Shown here piece after piece: positions 53,991 through 64,000 of a stretch of DNA of 64,000 nt. Positions within the stretch are counted from its first letter, which is position 1, and each line of letters begins with the position of its first letter. The stretch is from Tricholoma matsutake (Eukaryota; Basidiomycota; Agaricomycetes; Agaricales; Tricholomataceae). The translations under genes were made by a program, and so were the position numbers. The DNA is taken from positions 310,001 through 374,000 of the forward strand of contig AP026547.1 in assembly GCA_026075535.2 (NCBI GenBank), given 5' to 3'. The notes beneath the pieces were generated by a model. That model made no database searches and had not been told where the DNA came from. It was given only the letters and a program-made list of their open reading frames with translations.

Positions 53991-54792
53991 TAAAAAACAA
54001 CGGTATATCCGTTCAGCGGATTTCTGCAAAACGACGATAGATCCGTCAGTAGCAGATTGGGCCCACGTCAGGAAAGACTCGTGTGGGCCCAGGGTGTGAT
54101 GCATCTGTGTGGGCCCAGTATACAGCTTCACTGAAGAATTCTCAGCGGCAGCAACATCTGAATCATGGTGCCGGCTAGCATGGTCATCATTTTACTACAT
54201 GTTACCACATATACATGGGCCCATGCAATGCATGTGATACTGCACAATCGTATTGGCCCACCACTGGTTTTCTTATAGACATTGGCCTATATGGACATAT
54301 CATTGGTGCTGGTTCCCAGTGCCGATGATCATTGTAGGTTTGGTAGGAAAAAGTGCAGCAGCAGGTCAGCAGGTATCGGTGGTTGGATGCATACAGCGTT
54401 GGGTCACAGCAGATATGGTTGGATGCATGCAGTGCCAGGACATGCCACACTAGCCGATTGTTTTAGACACCAATGTGATGTCCTGCTATAGATTATGGTT
54501 AGATATAAATGAATGTCCCAATGTTGGGGCCAGAATCTGGAGGTATGAGCACACAATTTTACTAACTTGACAGAGGGTGTAGTTAAGAGTTTGAACTGCT
54601 TACCATATATACATGGGCCCATGTGATGATTCCATTTGACAGGGAATGATCGTATTGGTCCACCACTGGTTTTCCTATAGACATCGGCCCATACAGACTT
54701 ATCATTGGTGCTTGTTCCCGGCGCCGATGATAATTTTGTCCATTGATTACTTAATCGTCCAAACATTCTGTATCTACAACTGCATTGAAGTT
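53991..54792. repeat. Repeat block with TGGGCCCA palindromes and a 137-bp direct repeat
   Basis: This block replaces the end of the Plavaka gene. Segments at about 54,203-54,338 and 54,601-54,740 are direct repeats (shared CCACTGGTTTTC, ATAGACAT, TATCATTGGTGCT). TGGGCCCA occurs at 54,058, 54,084, 54,110, 54,216 and 54,614. Confidence 0.7.
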
Positions 54793-55826
54793 ATGATATC
54801 CCGCTATACAAACCTCGAATCCGTGCCTCGCTGGCCATATAAACCTGACCCTGTTACTGCTGGCGAATTCGCTACCGCATTGAATCAAATAGAAGTTGAG
54901 CATCAGAGGAACACTGATTTCCTAGAGAACCCTCACCCTACAGTCAAACCTACTGAGTTCCATGAGCAGGCCATCGCTGCTCAACAGGTAGCTCATGATC
55001 TCAGCATTTGAGAGAGCACTACGGGACTACTACCAGCACGGAATGATCTAGCACATGGGCAGGAAGTGCTGTTGTATGGAACATCACATCTCTGTGCTGC
55101 AATCACTGCATGGATCCTTGCGGTAGATAACGATGAAGACTACGAAGAGTCACGGTTGGGGTGGGTGTCTAGCCTATTTTTTGAGACTGTAAGTGAACAT
55201 ATTGTGATTGCCAATTATCTGATCACCAATACCAACTTAGAAGGAATTCTTGATGGCCACCGGAATTTATGCCTCTATGGGTGGCAGTGCTCCATACACT
55301 CCCCTGCTCGTCATGGAAACCATAAAGATGGTACAGGATGGGACTTTGGGGTGCTCAGAATGCAATGATCCTGAGGGCGAAGATTTTCTGGAACTAGAAT
55401 ACATTCCAGCGATACAAAGGTACTTGAAGGTTGATGCTGATGACCCCACCTGTATTGTTGATAGCTATATCAATTCTTGGTGGAGTAAACAGAACGATCC
55501 AGAGAACTACAACTCATACCCATTTGCTCCACACGACTTCCTGGTGGTTTGTTGGCCACAGGTGAGTAACATGTTGTTGTCCTTTAATTTATCTTAAGTT
55601 TCATCAGATCCAGTTCACCTGGCAAGACCTACGGCTGGTCCCATATGCTGCCGGTGACCTGGCCAAAATACAATTAATGATGAAGATCTTCGATGACCTG
55701 CATTCAACATGGAAAAGGATGACTGAGACGGTCCGAGAAAATGATGCCCAACTTCAGAAGGACAGGAAATTGTTGGCTTACTGGGAGGATGTGCAGAATC
55801 AGGTTAGGGAGCACCTTGACACTTAA
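54793..55826 (+). pseudogene. Unrecognised three-exon gene with one in-frame TGA
   Basis: ATG at 54,793 opens MISRYTNLESVPRWPYKPDP. Introns at 55,189-55,240 (52 nt) and 55,562-55,607 (46 nt) have GT-AG ends and join frames exactly, giving 311 residues to TAA at 55,824. A TGA at codon 73 (55,009-55,011) interrupts it. The first exon has VTAGEFATALNQIEVEHQRN; the second LGCSECNDPEGEDFLELEYI; the last is a helical, charged tail (LQKDRKLLAYWEDVQNQVRE) likely to form a coiled coil. I do not recognise the family. Its place between Plavaka and KDZ transposases suggests a passenger or accessory gene of such an element. Confidence 0.5.
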
Positions 55827-56965
55827 CAAGCCGTCTATGTAGGAAAAGATAAACATTGTAGTGACTGGCGCCAGTAGTGATAAAGTCACTTGTGGCGATA
55901 AGCATCCAAGGTCAAGAGCTAAGTGAATGACCAGCGCCAGTTATTGTAGAACCCCATGAGCTACAAAAATGTGTATGGGCCCATCCTAAAATAATACAGG
56001 GTAATGGGCCCATACGAATGATACACTCAATGGAATGATCAGGTGGGCCCATGACAGTAAAAGGAAAACAGTATGGGCCCACACAACTATAGCGTACAGG
56101 ACTTGAATTACTGAAATCATAAAGAATATATCCTAAAACAGTACATTGTAGTGACCGGCGCCGGTAGGGATATACACAGGCACGTAACAGAAGAGAACAA
56201 TCATTAGTCGAAGACAGTAGTAATGTGCAATGAGAGTAGACATAGATTAATCCTGACACTGGCTGGAAAGCAACTGTCGCTTGTGTGGCAGTCAGCTATT
56301 TCCGAACTGTATCTCTCAGCGCCGGAAAAGGTAAAGGCGGCACTGGTCTCCACATAGCTCTTAAAAGACTTGTATACTAATTGTGGCCACTGTGCACTAC
56401 AATATGGATAACAAATGCAGGAATGGTGACATGCTGTATGCTGTAGGAATGTGGGAGGATAAGGATATATGCAAAATCAGTACATTGCAGTGACCAGCGC
56501 CGGTAGTGATAAAGTCACTGGTGGCGATAAGCATCCAAGTCAAGAGCAAAGCGAATGACCGGTGCAGAATATATGCTAAAACAGTACATTGGAGTGATGG
56601 GTGCCAGAGAAGACAACATTGTGCTGATCATTCCCATAGCTCTTAGACTTGTACACTAATCGCCGCCGGTGGTCACTGATAACGAAAAGCAATGACATGC
56701 TGTAAAAGTAAGAAACTATTGACCAATGGGTATCACAAACACTGCCAGTGTAATTTTCCATTGGAAACATTGACAGTAGCTTTGTGAGTATGACCTAGGT
56801 AACATGTTAGTATGCTGTGTAGAACAGTCCCATAGTAACCTCTACATGGTACCATTGTCATTTACATCACCATGTTGCCATGTTGCCATGTTTCCTCACT
56901 GCCTACAGTGCCTATATAATCCTGGAGATGCTTGTTCATAATTTTACATCACTCTACAAACCATC
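55827..56965. repeat. Repeat block with GGCGCC and TGGGCCCA motifs
   Basis: A stretch of about 90 bp is repeated at about 55,853-55,947 and 56,482-56,570 (shared AGTGATAAAGTCACT, GGCGATAAGCATCCAAG and GAATGACC), and partly near 56,145-56,170. TGGGCCCA occurs at 55,976, 56,005, 56,044 and 56,074. GGCGCC-type palindromes occur near 55,866 and 56,156. No gene is seen. Confidence 0.7.
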
Positions 56966-59900
56966 ATGCCTAGAGGACACACTCGCACCATCATTGGAAG
57001 AATGACCCAGATGACTGTCATTCGCTCCCAGACATCGCAGGGATTCAGGGATCGCCTTGTACCAGTTCGGCAAAGTCCTCAGTCAACTCCAAGGCATAAG
57101 AAGGCCAAGATAAGTGCACCAGTGTCAGGATCGGCGACCACATCCAACACCAATATAACATCTCTGATGTCCGATGAACCAATTGAGCATCACGCTCTAA
57201 ATTTCATTGCAGATCTTGATCCCCCCTCTTCAAGGGTGACTTATTATGGCTACCACATTTACTATGCTAATATTACCCTCAGACACCTCAAGATTACATC
57301 GAAGAATGGTTGCCTAAAAAGGCCATGTATTTGGAAGCACTACTATCCAATGAAGTACCTGATTGCATGAAATGCAATTTGTGTGGGGATGATGCTGCTA
57401 CCTGGCGATGCCGAGACTGTCTTTTTAATCCCATGTTCTGTACTGACTGCTGCCGTGATAACCATGCTTCTAACCCATTTCACTGCATCGACCACTGGAC
57501 AGGTTCCTATTTTGAACCAGCTTGGTTGTTCCAAGTCGGGTTAGTTTTACATCTCGGTCACAATGGTGCATCCTGCCCAAGTTACTTTCACCCATCGGCG
57601 CCAGATGTGTGGTTGGACAAGAGGCTGACAATTATGAAGATGATTTGGATGATGCAACAGAAGGTGATGGAACCAACAACATCATCAAGGAGATGAAAAG
57701 GTTTACCAGTGTTTATGACCTTGGTCCCACAACTTTCCCAATGCTGATGGATTGTCACAAATTGACAGTAATCAATGTTTCCGGTGTACATTGTATGTGG
57801 GTCAAGTGGTGTAATTGCCCTAATTCCCATCAAGAGCAGGAAAATCACTTGTTGCAATCGGGGCTTTTCCCAGTCAGCTACAAAAATATCAAGACCACGT
57901 TCACATTTAAAGTCCTCGATGATGCACGATTGTCCAATCTGGAATGTAAATCTTCAGCCTATCAATACTACCAGAAGCTCCGGCGCATGACTTCACCATT
58001 ATTTCCTAGTGCTGTGGAGGTATGATTGATATACTACAGTTGTCAATATCTCTGACATTGGTACTTGAGGATCGATACAGGGAGCTTCTCAGGGCAAGCC
58101 GGCTATGGCAAATGTTGAAACATTTGAAGTGGAGAGGCCGCTGGGGAGAATCACAGTCCAGTGCTGGTGGCTCATCGGCGGCTGCAATGCATGGTGTGAC
58201 TGACATCCCAACATTCTGTGCTGCATGTCCTCAGCCTGGTGTCAATCTGCCAGAAGATTGGATCGAGGATCCTGACCAGTAAGTCAAATCGCATGAATTG
58301 GAATGTATTTAATGTAATCTTACCTCAGAATGGCATACACTCGGACTTTTGTCATGGATGGAAACTTCACCGCTGTTCATCAGAAGCGCGAAAATGCTCA
58401 CCATGATATTAAGCTCAGTCATGGTGATTTTTTCATGACCGAGCCGAATCACTACAAAGCACACCTTGCCGTTGCTAAGGAAGTCACAGAGGTAAGATAT
58501 TTGAAAGACTTTCAGCGTATTTACTAACTCCAAATTAGAAACCGACCTGCAATGAGCATCATCCTGTAAATGACTGCTTCATCAAATACAAGGGTCTTGA
58601 TGTAACTGGTGTCGGTGCAACTGCTTGTGGCTGTCATGGTTGCTTCTGCCCCAGTGCGGTGGTTGACTTCCAAAAAGGGGAATGGTGAGATATCTTCACA
58701 TTTTGAGAGACATTGTGTAATGTTTTCTAGACAAGCAAACATGGACTATTCTTTATCTGAAGCCTTGAAAAACACTAATATCACCAGACTCAAGAAAATC
58801 ATTTTGATTTATGATATAATGTGCCAGTATTGGAAGAGGCTCAGACTTCGGATGGAGGAGAGTCAGTATATCCAGCTACCACTCGGCATCGCCATTCTGC
58901 ATGGTATTGGTCTTTTCCATGTCGGTGGCCACGTCTGACAATGTTTCTCACACTTTTCACCGAGTTTCATTCCCAGCGCCGGACAAGTGGATGGAGAAAT
59001 CCTTGAATCATTGTGGTCAGTGTTGAATGAAATCTCACCTAGTACCCAAAATGCTACCATTTCTGGACAGATTGAAACCTTGGATGATCATATGGGGGAT
59101 TCCAACTTCAAAAAAATGCAGGACATAGGTGAATACATGTTTGTACCTTGTGCCAGATTGACTTGGAACCAGATGTAGTGGTTACCACCGCCCGCCGATT
59201 CAGAGCCGCTGTGGCAGGTGAGGAGGAAAGTCGGGTGGACCTATTGCAGTACACGGCAAACTCAGACCCTGAGGAGATTGCAACCTGGAAAGAATTGGAA
59301 AAACACTCTCAGGCAACACGTCTAACCAATCCAGAAGCAATGGACATCTATGATATAAACCCTAGTCAGATAGTGGTCACATGAAGCGACCTTCAAATGA
59401 ACCTTCTAGAGGATGAAGATGAAACCAGTGATGGAAAGGGTGAAACCACCTGGGTTGCTCTTGGCCTCAAACTTGAGGAAGCCCAGTGCATATCCAGCCA
59501 TTGCAAAATATTCCTATGCTAACTAGTATCAGACTGGCTCTTTGGACCTTTATATGTCAACAGCGTTCAGTGTTGTCCAAGGCTGATAAGCTGAAGATTG
59601 CAACAAAACGGCAAAACCTTGATACCAGAGTGGATTCCTTCATTGCTAAATCAGAACAATTTGTGAACAATCACACATTGGATACACTGCAAAAGCTTAA
59701 TGACTCGCCACCAAGACCAGTACTCCCATCACAAGCTCCCAATTACCAGACTAACTCGGATGACGATGATCAAAGCAACCCGTTTATTACAAGGCCCCCG
59801 GTAGCAGCAGTCCATACCGCTGAAACACGCCCATTACCTCTTCCCTCTACATTTGGCTTTCCACAAATTACTCAGCTTGGTTTGGATTCCCTCGCCGAGA

Positions 59901-60622
59901 AAGAGTTGAGATTGAGGGAAGGACAAGCAAATGATGAGCTCCAGGGCGTTAGAATGGCCCTCGGTGAGAAATCTTTCTTATTCAGAAAGAATTTATGTCT
60001 CGCCACCTCCAAGAACAAAAAGGGAAGGGCTTGGTCAAAGGTGCATGCTATTAGCCGCTGGGTTCAAGCACATCGTCAGGTATACAATGCTGCGAGGGCT
60101 GCAATGGTATCATTGGGATGTTCACCTGAGATGCAGTCCAAGTATCAGGTATTGCGCTGGGATGAACTCAAGATTTCAACTGCCGTGGTGAGGGGTGGTA
60201 CTGGCAATGCTGAGGGTGGAAGCTGGAGACAGGATGAACCATTGCCATGGTTTTGGACCATTAATGTCCAAGCCAATGTCGAGGCAAGTGAAATGATGAA
60301 AGAATGTAAGTACACCTCAATTCACTTTAATGAGCGACTTCACTATTATTTAGTCTACAGGGTGCACTGGTTATGGGCAAATGCCAAACATGATAGATGG
60401 TTGGAGGAGTTATCAATTACTAGTCATGACATGGCTTGGATCCCACGTTATTTTCTTCACAGAGCAGAGGTCTGGGTTAACTGCTTGGAGACTCAGACCT
60501 CACCAGGAGCTGTGGCATATACCAAACATCAGGCGGTGAACTGGAAAAGGATGGCCACTTCCTCTGTGCGTATTTTCAAAGCCATACATCCATGGGTAGG
60601 AAATGTCTGGGGTTTTGAGTAG
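56966..60622 (+). pseudogene. KDZ transposase with CxC2-like cysteine cluster, decayed
   Basis: ATG at 56,966 (MPRGHTRTIIGR). Readable exons: 56,966-57,235, 57,283-58,019, 58,070-58,278, 58,329-58,491, 58,539-58,684 and 58,731-about 59,125, then 59,148-59,384 and 59,486-60,622 in shifted frames. Introns of 46-50 nt have GT-AG ends. The Cys cluster is CNLCGDDAATWRCRDC and CTDCCRDNH, then NVSGVHCMWVKWCNCP and CAACPQPGVNLPEDW. The catalytic blocks are FVMDGNFTAVH, IYDIMCQYWKRL and QVDGEILESLW, giving Asp, Asp and Glu. Defects: a frameshift at about 57,550-57,650, TGA at the 58,684/58,731 junction, at 58,936 and near 59,382, and a shift near 59,480. The enzyme would cut and paste a large DNA element. 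Confidence 0.88.
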
Positions 60623-61694
60623 CCAGGTAATTGGAAGGATGCCGTGTTTGGCAGCCTACACTAGACTTATGTTTACGGGAAAGACAGGATCAAATTATCT
60701 TGGTTGGATGGAAGTAGGAACCATAAGTTACTACAATTAAAAGAACTGGAAGTTACTATACCTTCATTGCATGGAAGTAGGCACGAAGGTTAAGGAATAA
60801 AAAATAAGTAATATATAAGAAAAAGATCGACTGTGCAAGTAAAAGGCCGCATCAAGTGTAGTGTGTGATTTGGGAAGGCCACATCAGGCGTAGTCACATA
60901 ATATGAAAATACTGCATCAATAGGATAATGTCGGCACTGCTGGATGTGGATAGAAGGGTAATAAAGATGTATGGTGCTGTTGCCAGGATGCATATCGCCG
61001 GCGTGTTGTTGTCGTATTCACCTGTGGCTGTGCTGGCGGCGAGGGTGATTGTGTCAGCGATGTGTGTAGCTGTGCCGGCACCGTGGGAGTGTGTTGGTAG
61101 CGTGGGGTGGTTGTAACTCACTGTAACACATACATTGGTATATCAGGTGTTGGTGAGTTGGTGAAGCACCATAGGTGGCTATGCTGTCACTGGTGGCTGT
61201 GTTGGTGATGTGTGTGGTGTGCTGGCGTGGTGGAAGTGTGTAATGGCAGCATAGGTAAATTAGCTCATCATTTGTGATATTCGACCATACTTGCTGCATG
61301 TACCCTGCCACCGACATTGTAATTGCAGCCCCACTGACAACACATCCATCTATCGGCAAATGGCTTGAATGGCTTGAATGGCTTGAATGGAGCCATGACT
61401 GAAGACAACAAATGATGGTTTACTAATCTTACCTTTTTTTTATAAAATTCTAAATAATTGGTGGACCACCCAGCTAATAATACTCCACTACCCACTGTTC
61501 TGCTCAGGGACATTGTGATATATTAAGGTGTGGCGAGAGGATTAAAGGTGTACCAAGCAAAGTCATGGGTATATTAGGGTATATTGAGGCTGAAATATGA
61601 CCTGTAAATAGTCCTCAGGGACAGTCTGATGCAATATCAAGGCACCTAATGTATTTGCCAGCACAACCTGTCTACTGTATCCACATTGACTATC
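60623..61694. other. Spacer with short repeats
   Basis: No gene is supported. It includes GTGTTGGTG/GTGTGG-rich minisatellite-like DNA at about 61,000-61,250 and four tandem copies of GGCTTGAAT-type units at about 61,363-61,392. Confidence 0.5.
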
Positions 61695-64000
61695 ATGTCT
61701 GCCGAGGATGCTGATCAAAGTGGGGAAGACTTTGGCAGCTGTCCTTCAAGTTCTAGTGCGGAATTTCAACCAGTTGCCCATAAGTGGTCACCAGCAGAAC
61801 TGAATGTGCTACAGCAACAAGTGGATGACTGGAAGACATCAAAAAACCGTAAAGTGCAACAACTAACCTTACAAGGTGCCATGACGGACTTATTTAATTT
61901 ACCTGTTAAACCTCCAATGGATGGCCTGCAGGAAGTGAGCAATAAGCCCTTGATGTATATTCTGCTCTTTGACAAACATGATTATCAGCATATTAGAGCT
62001 TGGTACAGACAAAATGCTCGCAAACCACCAAAGGTGGCAGTCGGCAAGGTCCCTCCATGGCGCAAAGTAATTATCCACCTGTATGGGTCAGAAATAGAGA
62101 CAGTGATTGGATGGGAGGCTCCAGATCTGGAGAAAGGACGACCGGACTGGATGGCCAAATATTCGCAGCAATATGCAAAGGTCAACAAAAGAATTTCCAA
62201 TGATTCAAAGGAAAACGCAAAGATTGAGGCACTTTGGCAACAATGGATGAATACCAGCCCACCATCGGCTGTTCGGTGAAAGTACGTGTATCGCCCATAA
62301 TTGAGTAACTTGGCTGAATTGATCTTAGGGATGCTGAGAAAATGCTCACAAAGTGTATGAATGAATTTCAAAATTTGATGTACCTTGAACTTGGGGTTCG
62401 AATGGTTGTGTTGGGTGGATGGGTAAATCCAGCGGGCAAGAGGAAGTGGAGCGTGTATGTCCATTCACCTGGCATTTAACAGCGACTAATGAAGAATTTG
62501 TAGGTTTGAAACAAATAGCTTTCTAGGCAACAATAAGCCAAATTTCATCGCCGATGAACCTGTGTGGCATGAAAAGCCTATTGCAGACACGTGCGAGGCA
62601 TACATCGAGGAATATCTCACTGCCGATGAAGAGGAGAAATCAGTGATATGACCTGCTGGTGGGGCAAAGCCTAAACAAATCCTGGAGACTGGAGTGAAGG
62701 GACAGCCACTGCTACTGGTGAACTGTCTTATCCGCCACGGCGACAATGCCCAGTTTTTGAATTACCAAAAACAAGTTTTATGGGCATACATTGAAAGGAT
62801 GTACAGTGAGTGAACCATTTTTGATTAATGAAGATACTGATCCCTGGCAAGATTTAGCTGCAAGGAGAACCTCCAGTCATGTCCCATGGCTTGATATTCA
62901 CACACAGAAATCCGAATTTATCAACCAGGTGGACTATATGCCTCTGCAGAAAGGAGGAAAGAGCTGCACAACTTCCTTGGCGCTGGGGAGATCACAAGCA
63001 TCGACTGTGGCGCTGGAAGACTCAGATGAATCACTGGATGAGGAGTTTGTATTATTGTGGGAACCATCGAAAATGCATAAACATGATATCGAGGCATGTT
63101 TTACCCATTGGATGGGAAGGCAGGAAGAAGGAAAGATTGGTTTTGAATTCACAAATGTCCTTAATTCATGGGACAGAACACTTTGGCCGGCAGTTTGATT
63201 ACAAGAACTTACAGACTTGGATGACACGGAGACCGAAGGAACAACAGCAGCTCCACGCAATCCGCCAAAGTGCAAACAAACCAAAAAGAAAACAAAAGGC
63301 AAATGGCCCAAGGCCACCACACAGCAACCCGAAAGTGAGAGTGCACCAGTACCAAAACAACAAAAGAAAAAGCAGCAAGCCGCTGGGTTAGTTCCACTGC
63401 TACCAGAAAACCTGATGCCGCTGGAATGGGACCTTTTGGTCGACCCCATGCTCCAGAAGGCGCTCATTCCACCTGGCCGATATGTAACAGTGGAGGATCA
63501 CAATATTCTGGCGATGATGGGTTTGACGACTGGTCCTACAGGAGTCAACATGACAGAGCCTACCTACGCTAGCTATCTTGCAGATTTGGAGCATGGGGGT
63601 CATTTAATGAATGGTCCGGTTCCTGCATGGATGGAACATGGTAGTATCCATGATTCCACTGCACCTGCCCTCCGACCGGCCATTCGGCAAGGTCAAAATT
63701 CTCACCAGAACATGACACTAGCTTCATTACCAATGGATACCATCCCTGAGGCAACATCAGTTGCTTCAACCGATAGTGTAATCCCTGACCACAGAAAGTG
63801 TTGGATGAAAACACAATCAAGATCCCGTGCTCGCAACACCAATGAAGTGACTACAACACAGGATGCTGGAATGAGTACACCAGCGGAAGGAAGCAAGGGA
63901 AAGTTGAAAAGAGCATGGTTGAATGACCACAGATCCTGCGCTTGCAACACCAATGAAGTGACTACAACACAGGATGCTGGAGCGAGTACACCAGTGGAAG
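61695..64000 (+). pseudogene. Unrecognised multi-exon gene next to the KDZ transposase, runs off the window
   Basis: ATG at 61,695 (MSAEDADQSGEDFGSC). Exons 61,695-62,275, 62,329-62,454, 62,504-62,805 and 62,858 to beyond the window are joined by GT-AG introns of 53, 49 and 52 nt that keep the frame. Two in-frame TGA codons interrupt (62,649 and 63,196). The N-terminal part has KWSPAELNVLQQQVDDWKTS and KHDYQHIRAWYRQNARKPPK, a helical, possibly DNA-binding region. The third exon is acidic (EEYLTADEEEKSV). The fourth has a Lys-rich stretch (KCKQTKKKTKGKWPK) that could be a nuclear signal. Near the end a 37-residue unit repeats at 111-bp spacing (NTNEVTTTQDAG). Function unknown; proteins of this general type accompany KDZ transposases. 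Confidence 0.5.

Noticed and set aside
54793..55826. TET/JBP dioxygenase as KDZ passenger
   Set aside because: I looked for the His-x-Asp and distal His/Arg pattern of these enzymes and did not find it in this protein.
1..64000. CRISPR array or bacterial operon
   Set aside because: No regular spacer-repeat array exists; introns, LTRs and chromodomains show eukaryotic DNA.

Overview
The window reads as a transposon graveyard from a filamentous basidiomycete, most likely an Agaricomycete with a large repeat-rich genome (ectomycorrhizal fungi of the Tricholoma or Laccaria type are typical). The evidence is the element mix: KDZ-type transposase with a CxC2-like cysteine cluster, a Plavaka-type transposase, a Helitron with a Rep/Pif1-type helicase, chromodomain Ty3/gypsy elements and Ty1/copia elements. 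The only clear host-type gene has five spliceosomal introns of 50-64 nt, usual for this group. The species cannot be named from the sequence alone.

Layout. 1-690: 3' end and LTR of a gypsy element (family A). 1.2-3.7 kb: broken member of a repeated Agaricomycete protein family. 4.3-5.2 kb: serine-rich ORF of unknown function, minus strand. 7.6-14.1 kb: decayed Helitron Rep/helicase, split by a 1.65-kb inverted-repeat element and cut off by a 5'-truncated gypsy A copy (about 14.1-18.8 kb). 19.4-25.2 kb: second gypsy (family B) with an extra 3' reading frame. 25.2-27.7 kb: minus-strand copia remnant carrying a hAT-like insertion in gag and a solo LTR nested in its own LTR. 27.7-31 kb: gene fragments, a 340-bp TRIM-like element and simple repeats. 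31.9-39.3 kb: terminal-inverted-repeat DNA element hit by a complete copia element (32,717-38,472) with identical LTRs and one open gag-pol frame. 40.3-48.4 kb: probable hAT-like element containing a gypsy (family C, with target duplication), which in turn contains a 1.1-kb foldback palindrome; a 158-bp tandem repeat follows. 49.1-51.2 kb: intact secreted FAD-linked oxidase gene, minus strand. 52.8-64 kb: Plavaka and KDZ transposase remnants, two unrecognised intron-containing genes, and a block of repeated palindromic octamers.

How it fits together. Nesting gives a relative order: intact copia into TIR element; foldback into gypsy C into hAT-like element; gypsy solo LTR into copia LTR; inverted-repeat element into Helitron. 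Most nonsense codons in the dead elements are TGA where the families usually have arginine, and sister copies differ mainly at CpG sites, the footprint of cytosine-methylation decay. The copia element and the oxidase gene stand out as undamaged. Product calls rest on my knowledge of the families and on visible motifs; no database search was run.
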